Source: CAZUMH01 sp964621645
GTDB lineage: Bacteria > Zhuqueibacterota > QNDG01 > JAGLOF01
DNA: 45,134 nt
Reading direction: 5' to 3'
Assembly (NCBI GenBank): GCA_964621645.1
Contig: CAZUMH010000015.1
Coordinates: 1-45,134 of the forward strand
Shown: positions 26,234 through 34,213 of the stretch, piece after piece
Layout of the letters: each line of letters begins with the position of its first letter
Position numbering within the stretch: the stretch's first letter is position 1
Notes under the pieces: generated by a model
Told to the model about the DNA's origin: nothing
The model's input: the letters and a program-made list of their open reading frames with translations, nothing else
Database searches by the model: none
Translations under genes and position numbers: made by a program

Positions 26234-27112
26234 TCAAAGAGCCACCACAACGGTTTTTCGAACACAAACCGTATCACTTCCTCCATATTCAGACGCACAC
26301 AATACGACAATATATATTCCTCTTCGCACGAGTCTCTCCTCTTCATTTCGGCCGGTCCAACTATAGCAGCCCGTCGAACCGCTCCTTTGTCCTGAGGCCA
26401 AAACCCGCAGCTGCTTCCCTTCCATCGTGTAGATACTGAGCAGAATTGTGCCTCGCAGAAAGGGAAGCCGGTACCTGATCTCGGTCACATCCTCGTACCC
26501 GTCTCCATCAGGTGAAAAAGGATTAGGATCGATATTCAGGATAACTCGTTCGTTCTGTTCTTCACTGTACACGCTGTTTTGAAATCCCGGCGTCCCGCCC
26601 CAACAACACCCGTCAATCCAGGAGTCATGTTTGGGATGTATCCGCTCGTCGGAAAAACCCTCTTCGTTTCCCAATGTATATGTATGGGTATCGGTGCTGT
26701 CACCGGCAGCATCGAGGATAAAGATTGTCTCGGGACTGGTATTACTTAATCCTCTCGCCCCCAGAGTAGTCCCATCGACTTGCAGCACCAGGGCCGAGAG
26801 TGGAATAACGTTGTCATAGAAACGGGAATCGCTGAAATAGCCGCTGGTAAAGATGACTCCATACTGTCCAGGCTCCAGAATCGTTCCCGTGCCTGCCGAT
26901 TTAATCAGGTCCACACCGCTGCCGTCACTTATCATCCAGCCAGCCAGATTCACGGCCTGGCTGGCACTTGTATTGTAGATTTCAATAAACTCATTGTTGC
27001 GTTCATCATATGGGGGATCGAACATGATTTCGTTCAATACTACCTGGGGAGCAGCCGCGACAGGCAGTCCGATACTGAGAATAACAGCCATTCCCCATAT
27101 ACATCCTTTCAT
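26234..27112 (-). CDS. Exported lamin-tail-domain protein with FlgD-like C-terminal domain
   Basis: The 292-residue product has a signal peptide (MKGCIWGMAVILSIGLPVAAA), a lamin-tail domain in about residues 25-150 ('VVLNEIMFDPPYDERNNEFIEIYNTS', 'VNLAGWMISDGSG', 'LEPGQYGVIFTSGYF'), and a C-terminal FlgD-like Ig domain ('IDPNPFSPDGDGYEDVTEIRYRLPF' to 'RRGIYIVVLCASE...VRKTVVVAL'). The last part resembles type IX secretion sorting domains of FCB bacteria. It may bind surfaces or DNA outside the cell; the function is not known. The open frame extends 39 codons upstream, but AGGGA eight bases before the ATG at 27112 decides the start. Confidence 0.88.
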   Translation of the reverse strand: MKGCIWGMAVILSIGLPVAAAPQVVLNEIMFDPPYDERNNEFIEIYNTSASQAVNLAGWMISDGSGVDLIKSAGTGTILEPGQYGVIFTSGYFSDSRFYDNVIPLSALVLQVDGTTLGARGLSNTSPETIFILDAAGDSTDTHTYTLGNEEGFSDERIHPKHDSWIDGCCWGGTPGFQNSVYSEEQNERVILNIDPNPFSPDGDGYEDVTEIRYRLPFLRGTILLSIYTMEGKQLRVLASGQRSGSTGCYSWTGRNEEERLVRRGIYIVVLCASEYGGSDTVCVRKTVVVAL

Positions 27113-27161
27113 ATTTCGCTTCCCTTTTAAAACTGGACGACCGATAGCTGAAGTCCGCAGT

Positions 27162-27190
27162 AAAATATTCTCCGCAGCATTGGGGAACAA
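27162..27190 (-). promoter_or_regulatory. Possible promoter of the lamin-tail-domain gene
   Basis: TTGTTC (27185-27190), a 17-base spacer and TATTTT (27162-27167) on the minus strand, about 45 bases before the ATG. Fair match only. Confidence 0.35.
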
Positions 27191-27202
27191 GGAATTCTTG
27201 TT
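27186..27202. repeat. Inverted repeat over the -35 region, possible operator
   Basis: AACAAG, GAATT, CTTGTT: six-base arms with a five-base centre, overlapping the proposed -35 of the lamin-tail gene. Its regulator is unknown. Confidence 0.3.
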
Positions 27203-27311
27203 TTCAAATCTTCCGGCAAGGGAAGACACCCCTGCACCATGGAGAGGATTGATGCAGGTATATGGAAGTCATTGGGTCAGCCAGAATACGGTATATAAGA
27301 GACTATTTCCT

Positions 27312-27340
27312 TTGCAAAATAAAAATACCCGTCGTACATT
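27312..27340 (+). promoter_or_regulatory. Possible promoter of the flavoprotein gene
   Basis: TTGCAA (27312-27317), 17 bases and TACATT (27335-27340). The predicted leader is about 220 bases. I see nothing else in the gap between the two divergent genes (27113-27570). Confidence 0.3.
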
Positions 27341-27570
27341 ATTTTCGTTACGCCGGATCAGGGAAGATATCCCCTTCGAATAACCGCTAGGTATATCCAA
27401 ACGGATCGATGAATTTCGCATGCGTCTCCCACGGCCGTATTGACAAGACTGAGCTTGGAAAAAAGAGCGGCTTTCCGGCATGAATGAGAACAGAGAGGCG
27501 GATTATCCTGGTCCGGCCCCCAGCTTCAGGAAACGTTTCTACCCTCGTTATTTCACGTGGAAGGAATTAT

Positions 27571-28152
27571 ATGAAAGTTGTAGCTATTAACGGCAGCGCC
27601 CGCAAGGATGGGAACACCGCCATCCTGCTGCGCACTGTCTTGAAGGAACTGGAAAATGAAGGGATCCAAACCGAGATGATCCAACTGGCCGGTCAGGACG
27701 TGCACGGTTGCCGCGCCTGCTACCAGTGTCGTGAACTGGCAAACATGAAATGCGTCATCGATACTGACCCGGTCAATGAGATTATTTCAGCCATGGAACA
27801 GGCGCACGGGATTCTGATCGGATCGCCCACCTACTTCACCGATGTCCCCGCCGGTCTGAAAGCCCTTATCGACAGGGCGGGCTTCGTGGCCAGGGGCAAC
27901 GGTCACTTTCTCAGAAGAAAGGTGAGCGCCGCTGTTGTGGCCGTGCGACGGGCCGGCTCGCTGCACGTATTCGATACTATCAACCATTTTTTTACTATCA
28001 GCCAAATGATCGTCACAGGATCAACTTACTGGAATCTGGGTATCGGCGGGAAAATCGGTGAGGTGGAATCGGACCGGGAGGGGTTGGAAAATATGAAAAA
28101 CCTGGGCGAGAACATGGCCTGGCTATTAAAAAAACTTTACAGTGAAGGATGA
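27571..28152 (+). CDS. Flavodoxin-fold NAD(P)H-dependent oxidoreductase with a compact Cys motif
   Basis: The 193-residue protein has the flavodoxin-like FMN-binding start 'VVAINGSARKDGNTAILL' and 'ILIGSPTYFTDVPAGLKALIDRAGF', which contacts FMN. Four Cys at residues 47, 50, 53 and 61 form C-x2-C-x2-C-x7-C, close to the 4Fe-4S motif of iron-sulfur flavoproteins (Isf), though many plain FMN reductases also have Cys here. It probably passes electrons from NAD(P)H or ferredoxin to an unknown acceptor. The open frame starts at 27484, but ATG 27571 with AAGGA five bases upstream matches the family start. Confidence 0.92.
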   Translation: MKVVAINGSARKDGNTAILLRTVLKELENEGIQTEMIQLAGQDVHGCRACYQCRELANMKCVIDTDPVNEIISAMEQAHGILIGSPTYFTDVPAGLKALIDRAGFVARGNGHFLRRKVSAAVVAVRRAGSLHVFDTINHFFTISQMIVTGSTYWNLGIGGKIGEVESDREGLENMKNLGENMAWLLKKLYSEG

Positions 28153-28172
28153 TTTGTGTCGCTTCCTTCTCT

Positions 28173-29228
28173 TTAATCTTTCCTCTTTGATTGCTTTAAA
28201 GCTGTTGACAGCCCCTTCAGAAAGGGAGGACGAATTATGCCCGCTTCAGTGATAATAGCACTGATGTTCTCGGCGGGGGTAATATCGAATGCCGGATTGA
28301 ATACATCAATCCCTTCAGGTGCCACCGGTCTGCCTGACATGTGTGTCACTTCCTCCGGGGAGCGCTCCTCAATCGGTATCACATCCCCCGAGCTTAAAGA
28401 TAGATCCACGGTGGAAAGCGGTGCGGCCACATAGAAAGGTACTCCATGCTTCCGGGCCAGTACGCTGAGTGGATAGGTGCCCACCTTGTTCGCCGTATCT
28501 CCATTGGCCGCGATCCGATCCGCGCCGGTAATCACACAATCTACCGCTCCCCTGGCCAGGAGGCTGCCGGCGGCTGAGTCGCAAAGCAGCGTGACCGGAA
28601 TATTCCGTTCTTTCAGTTCCCAGGCCGTCAGACGGGCCCCCTGCAGCAGCGGCCGTGTTTCATCGGCAAAGACTTCAATGTGCTTTCCCTCTTCCACCGC
28701 CGCGTATATGACCCCCAGCGCCGTTCCATAATCGGCGGTTGCCAGGCTGCCGGCGTTGCAGTGAGTAAGAATCCGGGCCCGGGAGGGAATCAGGGCGGAG
28801 CCGTTCTGTCCGATGCGGCGGCAGACACGGCAGTCTTCTTCCAGTATCTCGAGGGCCTCCCGGCGGAGGGCGGCAATTATCTGGGGGCCACTTTGGCCGC
28901 TTACCTTTTCCAGTAAAATCCTCATCCTTTCAAGGGCCCAGAAAAGATTTACCGCCGTGGGCCGGGTCAGAGCCAGACATTCGATTGCCTCCCTTGCCAG
29001 TGATAGAACACGTTCCCTTTCATTCTCGGGACCGGAACCGGCGTGCCATGCCACCCCCATGGCCGCAGCGATACCGATCGCCGGTGCGCCCCGCACCCGC
29101 AGGGAACGGATGGCTTCTTCGATTTCACTGAGGGATTTCAAAATAAGATAGGATCGGGACCGTGGCAGCCGTGTCTGGTCGATGATGCGAATTCCCTTGT
29201 CCGTCCATTGAATGGTGGGCAGATCCAT
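28173..29228 (-). CDS. mtnA: S-methyl-5-thioribose-1-phosphate isomerase
   Basis: It isomerises methylthioribose-1-phosphate to methylthioribulose-1-phosphate in methionine salvage. The 351 residues show 'VRGAPAIGIAAAMGVAW', 'VNLFWALERM', 'ILTHCNAGSLATADYGTALGVI' with the catalytic Cys, 'VFADETRPLLQGARLTAWEL', 'ITGADRIAANGDTANKVGTYPL' with the catalytic Asp and 'GIDVFNPAFDITPAENISAIITEAGIIRP'. Related enzymes can use ribose-1-phosphate. The frame is open to 29447, but GGGGGA before ATG 29228 decides the start, one base after the yjbQ stop. It is the last gene of the argS operon. Confidence 0.95.
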   Translation of the reverse strand: MDLPTIQWTDKGIRIIDQTRLPRSRSYLILKSLSEIEEAIRSLRVRGAPAIGIAAAMGVAWHAGSGPENERERVLSLAREAIECLALTRPTAVNLFWALERMRILLEKVSGQSGPQIIAALRREALEILEEDCRVCRRIGQNGSALIPSRARILTHCNAGSLATADYGTALGVIYAAVEEGKHIEVFADETRPLLQGARLTAWELKERNIPVTLLCDSAAGSLLARGAVDCVITGADRIAANGDTANKVGTYPLSVLARKHGVPFYVAAPLSTVDLSLSSGDVIPIEERSPEEVTHMSGRPVAPEGIDVFNPAFDITPAENISAIITEAGIIRPPFLKGLSTALKQSKRKD

Positions 29229-29229
29229 A

Positions 29230-29646
29230 TTATTCCCCCATGACCTGGACGGCCAGACGCCGCTGCCGGGGCCGGTTGTCAAAGTCAATGCAGACGATTT
29301 GCTGCCAGGTGCCCAGCAGCAGCCGCGCTTCAGCAAAGGGGACGGTAAAAGAGGTGCCGATAAACGCTGAGCGCAGATGGGCGTATCCATTGCCGTCTCC
29401 CCAGGTAGCGTCATGGTGATAGGATCCTTCCGGGATGAGTCTGTCAAGCAATTCCGGCAGATCCCGAATCAATCCAGGTTCGTATTCTATGGTGGTCACC
29501 GCCGCGGTTGATCCGGAGACAAACACGATGACGTTCCCCTTTTGCAGGCCGCTCTTTTCCAGGATTTCCTCCACCCGGCTCGTAATATCCATGATATGAC
29601 AATGCCCTTCACTCTCCAGAGTGATGGTGGAATTCGTTATTTTCAT
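29230..29646 (-). CDS. YjbQ/UPF0047 family protein
   Basis: The 138-residue protein belongs to the YjbQ family, members of which have been shown to have secondary thiamine-phosphate synthase activity; the physiological role is unsettled. Motifs are 'GNVIVFVSGSTAAVTTIEYEPGLI', 'HHDATWGDGNGYAHLRSAFIGTSFTVPFAEARLLLGTWQQIVCIDFDNRPR'. The His and Asp residues there are the conserved putative active site. The ATG overlaps the stop of the PfkB kinase (ATGA). Located next to mtnA, it may act on a phosphorylated metabolite. Confidence 0.94.
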   Translation of the reverse strand: MKITNSTITLESEGHCHIMDITSRVEEILEKSGLQKGNVIVFVSGSTAAVTTIEYEPGLIRDLPELLDRLIPEGSYHHDATWGDGNGYAHLRSAFIGTSFTVPFAEARLLLGTWQQIVCIDFDNRPRQRRLAVQVMGE

Positions 29647-30605
29647 GTGGAATGGATGCCTTTCGACAGGGCCTCCTCGGGCCCGAAGTTTTGCTGATAA
29701 CGCTGAATAAAATCAGCAAGACTATAGCGATGGTTCTGGGGTCCGTCCGTCTCGATGACATAGGCAGCGGCCAGGCTTCCCAGCCGGCCGCACACGGGCC
29801 AGGCCAGCCCCCAGGACAGTCCGGCCAGCAATCCGGCCCGGAAGGCGTCGCCCACACCGGTAGGATCGAGAACGCTCCCGGGCTTCGCCGTCGGTATGGC
29901 ATAGGATTCATCCCGCCGGCGAATCACAGCTCCGTCCTCACCCATGGTCACAATGAGAGTATCGGTCAGGTCGAACAGTTCTTCTTCGCGACTGCCGGTC
30001 TTCTTTTTGAACATCTCCAGTTCGTATTCATTAAGGATGAGAATCGCGGATCCCCGGCTGTCGGCCAGCAGAGTTTCACCATCCAGTACGGCAATCTGCT
30101 GCCCCGGATCATAGATGAAATCTATTCCAAATTCCCGGCATTCTCCAGCGTGCCTGCTCATGGCCTCGGGATCGTTCGGAGAGATTATTACCACGCTCTC
30201 CGGGCCGCTGAAGGCCTGTAAGGAGATCTCACGTGCCCGCAGCATGGCTCCGGCATAGAAAGAAGCGATCTGGTTTCCCCTGCGATCCGTATTGGCGAAA
30301 AATGAAGCGGTGTAGGCTTTATCATCAAGCAATACCGCTGTCGTGTCCACTCCCGCTTCATTCAGACGGCTGCGATAGGTTTCGAAATCACAGCCGGCCG
30401 CTCCAACCAGGCGGGGAGTGTGGCCCAGGAGAGCTAGACTGTAGGAGATATTTGCGGCACAGCCGCCCTCCCGCTTATGCAGATTATCGACCAAAAAACT
30501 GACGCTGATGGCATCCAGCTTCTCCGGCAGGATATGCTCCCGGAAATCACCGGCGAAAGACATGAGGTAGTCGAAGGCGATGGAGCCTGTCACGATGAGA
30601 TTCAT
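29643..30605 (-). CDS. PfkB-family sugar or nucleoside kinase, adenosine kinase-like
   Basis: The 320-residue protein is a ribokinase-like kinase: 'IVTGSIAFDYLMSF', 'REGGCAANISYSLALLGHTPRLVGAAGCDFETYR' and the catalytic 'DPTGVGDAFRAGLLAGL', where Asp is the base and Gly-Val-Gly-Asp forms the anion hole. It resembles the adenosine kinase-like bacterial PfkB branch. Adenosine is a likely substrate given its neighbours mtnA and the methionine enzymes, but ribose or another sugar cannot be excluded. GTG at 30620 is possible; ATG 30605 with GAGGA eight bases before is preferred. Confidence 0.92.
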   Translation of the reverse strand: MNLIVTGSIAFDYLMSFAGDFREHILPEKLDAISVSFLVDNLHKREGGCAANISYSLALLGHTPRLVGAAGCDFETYRSRLNEAGVDTTAVLLDDKAYTASFFANTDRRGNQIASFYAGAMLRAREISLQAFSGPESVVIISPNDPEAMSRHAGECREFGIDFIYDPGQQIAVLDGETLLADSRGSAILILNEYELEMFKKKTGSREEELFDLTDTLIVTMGEDGAVIRRRDESYAIPTAKPGSVLDPTGVGDAFRAGLLAGLSWGLAWPVCGRLGSLAAAYVIETDGPQNHRYSLADFIQRYQQNFGPEEALSKGIHST

Positions 30606-30619
30606 GGATACATTCCTCA

Positions 30620-32281
30620 CTACATCTGCTCCGGGGCTCCGATGCCCAGGAGGTCAAGGCCGTTGGCCAGTACGGTGCGGGCAGCCCGGCAGAGGGTCAG
30701 CCGCGCCTGAGTTAGATTCATGTCATCGCCCACAACCCGCAGCCTCTCATCCACCCGGCCCGCATGCTGAAACTTGTGGTAAACAGTAGCCACCTCCTCC
30801 AGATAGGTGGGAATATGATGCGGTTCCAGATCACGGGCTGCCTGGGAGACAACTTCGGGAAAAGAGAGAAGCGCCTTGATCAAATCGATCTCCTCCCGGG
30901 TTTGCAGAAGAGACAGATCGGCCTCATTCCCGCTGTCTATTCCCCGGCTTTCCGCGTGCCGTATAATGCTGCAGATGCGGGCATGGGCATACTGCACATA
31001 GTAGACCGGATTTTCATCCGACTGCTTGCGGGCCAGATTGAGATCGAAATTCAGATGGCTGTTGGCCGAGCGGTTGATAAAAAAGTAGCGGGTGACGTCT
31101 GCGCCTACTTCGTCTATCAGTTCATCCAGGGTCACGAAAGTTGCCTTGCGGGTCGACATCTTCACTGTCTCCCCGCCCTCCATAAGGGTGACAAACTGAT
31201 GGATGAGCACCGTCACTTTGGATTCATCATAACCCAGTGCTTTAATTGCGGCCAGCACATCGGGATAGGTGGCCACATGATCCGCGCCGAAAATATCGAT
31301 GACCCGATCAAAACCCCGGTCCAGCTTGTCTTTATGGTAGGCGATATCGGGAAGGCGGTATGTGGGTTCACCGCTGGATTTTACGATAACCCGGTCCTGA
31401 TCCATTCCCAGTGTTGAGGTGCGGAACCAAAGGGCGCCCTCCGCTTTATAGACCAGATCCTTCTCCTTTAGTGCGGCGATAACGGCCTCTATTTTACCCG
31501 TTTCGTAGAGAGATTTCTCATTATAGAAAACATCGAATGCTATCGACAGTCTTTCCAGCGTTTGTTTGATATCCTCAAAAACGGCTTCTTCGGCCAACTG
31601 TGAAAAATAGGAAAGATCCTGACTCTCACTCAATGTCTCACCCTTTTCTTCCAGAGCCCGGCTGGCGATATCCTTGATATAATCCCCCTGGTAGTGATCC
31701 TCACCCAAGCTTACGGGAACTCCCAGCATTTCCAGATAGCGAAGCCGGACCGAATCGCCCAGCAGCCGCATCTGCCGGCCGGCATCGTTAAAGTAATATT
31801 CCCGTGTCACCCGATGTCCGGTGGCTTCCAGGAGCCGGGCTATGGTGTCCCCAATAACCGCTTGCCGGCCGTGACCGATTGTAAGCGGGCCGGTTGGATT
31901 GGCACTAACAAATTCGACCTGGGTTTTTTGCTCCTTCCCCCAGTCACTCCTGCCGTAGTTCTTCCCCTCATCCATGATATGGCTGAGACCGGAATGAAGG
32001 AACTCCGGACTCAAGGTCAGATTAATAAATCCAGCCCCCCCGACCTCAACTCCTGAAATATCAGGGTGGCCGCGGTCCAGGCAGGCCGTGATCCTTTCGG
32101 CAAGCTGTCGGGGAGGCACTCCCTCTTGCTTGGCAAGAACCAGGGCGATATTGCAGGTCAAATCACCGTGCCCTTTTTGCTTGGGCTCCGCTACCGTGAG
32201 CAGGTCCTCATGCTCCAGAGTCAATCCTGCCTGATAAATCGCCTTTAATAAAAGGTCTCTCGCGACCGTTTCTGCTTTCAT
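30620..32281 (-). CDS. argS: Arginyl-tRNA synthetase
   Basis: It charges tRNA-Arg. The 553 residues hold the N-terminal additional domain ('LLLKAIYQAGLTL...'), the class I catalytic domain with 'VEFVSANPTGPLTIGHGRQAVIGDTIARLL' (the HIGH motif here reads T-I-G-H, a variant I know from other bacterial ArgS), the 'VKMSTRKATFVTLDELIDEVGAD' KMSK region and the C-terminal DALR anticodon domain. It starts six bases after rsfS and a GAGGAAAG precedes the ATG closely. Confidence 0.97.
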   Translation of the reverse strand: MKAETVARDLLLKAIYQAGLTLEHEDLLTVAEPKQKGHGDLTCNIALVLAKQEGVPPRQLAERITACLDRGHPDISGVEVGGAGFINLTLSPEFLHSGLSHIMDEGKNYGRSDWGKEQKTQVEFVSANPTGPLTIGHGRQAVIGDTIARLLEATGHRVTREYYFNDAGRQMRLLGDSVRLRYLEMLGVPVSLGEDHYQGDYIKDIASRALEEKGETLSESQDLSYFSQLAEEAVFEDIKQTLERLSIAFDVFYNEKSLYETGKIEAVIAALKEKDLVYKAEGALWFRTSTLGMDQDRVIVKSSGEPTYRLPDIAYHKDKLDRGFDRVIDIFGADHVATYPDVLAAIKALGYDESKVTVLIHQFVTLMEGGETVKMSTRKATFVTLDELIDEVGADVTRYFFINRSANSHLNFDLNLARKQSDENPVYYVQYAHARICSIIRHAESRGIDSGNEADLSLLQTREEIDLIKALLSFPEVVSQAARDLEPHHIPTYLEEVATVYHKFQHAGRVDERLRVVGDDMNLTQARLTLCRAARTVLANGLDLLGIGAPEQM

Positions 32282-32287
32282 CTTTCC

Positions 32288-32641
32288 TCAATCCGTTATC
32301 GTTTCTATTCCCGCATCTCCCCAGAGCCGTTCGAGGCTGTAGAATTCACGCGATTCCTTCCGAAAAATATGGGCAACCACATCGACATAGTCCAGGAGCA
32401 TCCAGCGCAGGGATTGTCGTCCCTCCTCATGCCAAGCCTGAACGCCCACTTCTCTCATTCCGTCTCGTATGGCCCGGCTGATGGCTTTTACCTGCACATC
32501 GGAATCCCCATGGCAGATAACAAAATAATCGGCGAATCCGCTCACAGCACGCATATCCATCAGGACAACGTCCTGGGCTTTCTTGCTCAGGGCCAAAGCG
32601 GCGATGTGTTCAGCCAGTTCATGGGAAGATGTCTTACTCAA
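32288..32641 (-). CDS. rsfS: Ribosome silencing factor RsfS, TTG start
   Basis: It binds uL14 on the large subunit and blocks subunit joining under starvation. The 117-residue product has 'LAEHIAALALSKKAQDVVLMDMRAVSGFADYFVICHGDSDVQVKAISRAIRDGMREVG' and 'GRQSLRWMLLDYVDVVAHIF', the whole family domain. A longer frame opens at 32725, but its first 28 codons overlap the previous gene and look unlike the family. TTG at 32641 has GGAG seven bases upstream and matches the usual N-terminus. It overlaps the LytR_C stop by eight bases. Confidence 0.93.
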   Translation of the reverse strand: MSKTSSHELAEHIAALALSKKAQDVVLMDMRAVSGFADYFVICHGDSDVQVKAISRAIRDGMREVGVQAWHEEGRQSLRWMLLDYVDVVAHIFRKESREFYSLERLWGDAGIETITD

Positions 32642-33200
32642 TAGAGGTCTCCATCTTTTTCCAGGCATCAACCTGCTTGTAATCATAGCCCAGGACGACG
32701 GTGACATCCACCAGATAAGCATCATTTGGTTCTGAAAGGGCTTCAGAAACCGGTATTCCCAAAGCAGCCGCTACTGTCTGGGCATTTTTTATGTCTCCCC
32801 TTCGGTCTATGACGACACTGCGGTCAAAATCGAATTTTGGCTGTCCCAGTTCAAGATAATTATCCGTCTTTACCACATCAAAACCCGCATCCCTCAGAAA
32901 ATCAGTAAATTTTGCAGCGATTCCTGAAACTCCGCAGCCGTTGAGCACCTCGACCTGCAGCACTTTGGTCTCGACGGGTTGAGCCGGTTCTGCGGCCGGT
33001 TCTATTGTCGCAACAGGTCCAGAGCACTGTTGCGCGAAGGAATATATGAGAAAGAGATCAACAATGACAAAGATTACAACGGCCATTTTAATCAGTCCAC
33101 TCTTCCAGTTGACCGCAGTTTTTCCTGGCCTCCGTCGTCGGGGAGGAGGCGTGACCGGCCTCTTCCGCGGCCGCACTCTGCGTTTTTTGGCGGTTGTCAT
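32634..33200 (-). CDS. LytR_C domain membrane protein
   Basis: The 188-residue protein has a long Arg/Lys/Pro-rich N-terminus (about 35 residues), one membrane helix (MAVVIFVIVDLFLIYSFA) and then a LytR C-terminal domain ('VLQVEVLNGCGVSGIAAKFTDFLRDAGFDVVKTDNY', 'FDRSVVIDRRGDIKNAQTVAAALGI'). It faces the periplasm. There is no LytR-CpsA-Psr catalytic domain, so it may be a wall-binding partner. A strong AGGAGG precedes the ATG. It is the first gene of the argS operon. Confidence 0.9.
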   Translation of the reverse strand: MTTAKKRRVRPRKRPVTPPPRRRRPGKTAVNWKSGLIKMAVVIFVIVDLFLIYSFAQQCSGPVATIEPAAEPAQPVETKVLQVEVLNGCGVSGIAAKFTDFLRDAGFDVVKTDNYLELGQPKFDFDRSVVIDRRGDIKNAQTVAAALGIPVSEALSEPNDAYLVDVTVVLGYDYKQVDAWKKMETSIE

Positions 33201-33218
33201 ACTCTTCCCTCCTGCTCA

Positions 33219-33250
33219 ATAGAAAATAGGCCGAGATCAATATCCCGGCC
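33219..33250 (-). terminator. Intrinsic terminator after the small exported protein gene
   Basis: On the minus strand, GGCCGGGAT pairs with ATCTCGGCC (one G-U pair, four-base loop), followed by TATTTTCT. It lies between the exported protein at 33303-33755 and the LytR_C gene. Confidence 0.7.
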
Positions 33251-33302
33251 CTGATACGACAAGGTTCTTTAGCTGATTCCCCTCAATTCAGGTCCCGCCT
33301 CG

Positions 33303-33755
33303 TTACCTTCGATAGTAGGGAGAAAACATCGTTGCAGGGATTTCCTGGTATTCCAGCGAGATCTTCATGCTGCTGCTCGGTTGATACTCAAGCAGTGCGC
33401 TCTGGAGAAAGAGGCGGCCGTCGATCTGCGTTTGGGATCCGAACGAGCTGAAAGGCTGGTGCAGGTAACCAATCCGCACCTGCGCAAAAAGAGGATCGGC
33501 AAGTCTAAGATTCATGGTGTTAAGATAGAGACCCAAATTGTAATTATAACCGCCTCCGCTGCCGATCATGAAGGTGTAACTTTGTGTCATACTGAAACGA
33601 TTTGAAGTCAGGAGAGCATCCAGGAATCCTGCCGGTTTCTTATACAGTGGAGTACCGCCATTATACCTGCCGGCCTGGGCCGTTGACTGAGCCAGCGATA
33701 ATCCAGCCAGAGAAAGCAATCCCCACAGCACCGCCGCTCTAATCAGATGTTTCAT
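33303..33755 (-). CDS. Small exported beta-rich protein of unknown function
   Basis: Not recognised by family. The 150-residue product has a clear signal peptide (MKHLIRAAVLWGLLSLAGLSLAQ). The rest alternates short beta strands ('NYNLGLYLNTMNLRLADPLFAQVRIGYLHQPF', 'RLFLQSALLEYQPSSSMKISLEYQEI') and has many Tyr, Phe and Gly, as in outer-membrane or cell-surface beta proteins. It has its own promoter, a strong AAAGGAG ribosome binding site and a terminator, so it is a separate unit. Confidence 0.85.
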   Translation of the reverse strand: MKHLIRAAVLWGLLSLAGLSLAQSTAQAGRYNGGTPLYKKPAGFLDALLTSNRFSMTQSYTFMIGSGGGYNYNLGLYLNTMNLRLADPLFAQVRIGYLHQPFSSFGSQTQIDGRLFLQSALLEYQPSSSMKISLEYQEIPATMFSPYYRR

Positions 33756-33790
33756 GATTGCAACTCCTTTCGGACTTCTTATTCAAAGGT

Positions 33791-33820
33791 AAATTAGGCA
33801 AATAATGGATTAAAAGTCAA
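33791..33820 (-). promoter_or_regulatory. Sigma-70-type promoter of the small exported protein
   Basis: TTGACT (33815-33820), an 18-base spacer and TAATTT (33791-33796) on the minus strand, about 36 bases before the ATG. Confidence 0.6.
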
Positions 33821-33881
33821 CCTCTTTTTTCTTTGCCGGAAAATCGGGAGTTTTTGATTAATAAGGACTTAGGTCTTTTAA

Positions 33882-33907
33882 GGAGGAATTCCTTGATTTT
33901 TTCCTCC
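33882..33907 (+). repeat. Inverted repeat that could hide a ribosome binding site
   Basis: GGAGGAA (33882-33888) pairs with TTCCTCC (33901-33907). The left arm is a strong Shine-Dalgarno sequence. It lies about 60 bases before the 22-codon gene at 33966. It may be a leader structure or an operator. Confidence 0.35.
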
Positions 33908-33965
33908 AATATACTTACCTTTTATTTAGCTTGAGCGTTAAAACCGATGAAAAAGGAGGCTCACG

Positions 33966-34034
33966 ATGAAACGTTTCTTGGTTCCCAGAACAGCTCACTG
34001 CAGCGAAGGCTGCTGTATTAAGTCCCGGATATGA
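33966..34034 (+). CDS. Candidate 22-residue Cys-containing peptide in its own unit
   Basis: This frame is too short for standard gene finders. AAAGGAGG lies six bases before the ATG. The translation is 22 residues, MKRFLVPRTAHC then SEGCCIKSRI, with three Cys in the pattern C-x3-C-C near the end, and a basic start. A terminator hairpin follows 27 bases after the stop. No other plus-strand gene is close, so the unit stands alone between two minus-strand genes. It could be a modified-peptide precursor, a metal- or redox-sensing leader peptide or part of a small RNA. No function is assigned. Confidence 0.45.
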   Translation: MKRFLVPRTAHCSEGCCIKSRI

Positions 34035-34060
34035 CATTAAACTGTCCCCTAACTGAAAAT

Positions 34061-34090
34061 AAAACCCGGAAGCACATCCTTCCGGGTTTT
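34061..34090. terminator. Terminator hairpin, probably bidirectional
   Basis: AAAACCCGGAAG (34061-34072), a six-base loop and CTTCCGGGTTTT (34079-34090). T-rich ends on both strands. It can end the small plus-strand unit and the minus-strand methyltransferase gene whose stop is at 34214. Confidence 0.85.
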
Positions 34091-34213
34091 GTTATTACGC
34101 GGTTACTTCAATCGTATAACAAGTCTTTCCATAAAAATCATACTACCCTCCCCCAATCCCCTGAACTATGATCCTGGACTTGTCCCGGGGTCAAAAAGGA
34201 AGGGATCTAATTT

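Noticed and set aside
30620..32281. ArgS lacking the first His of its HIGH motif as a defective enzyme
   Set aside because: The T-I-G-H form is a variant I recall in other bacterial arginyl-tRNA synthetases, and the rest of the protein is intact.
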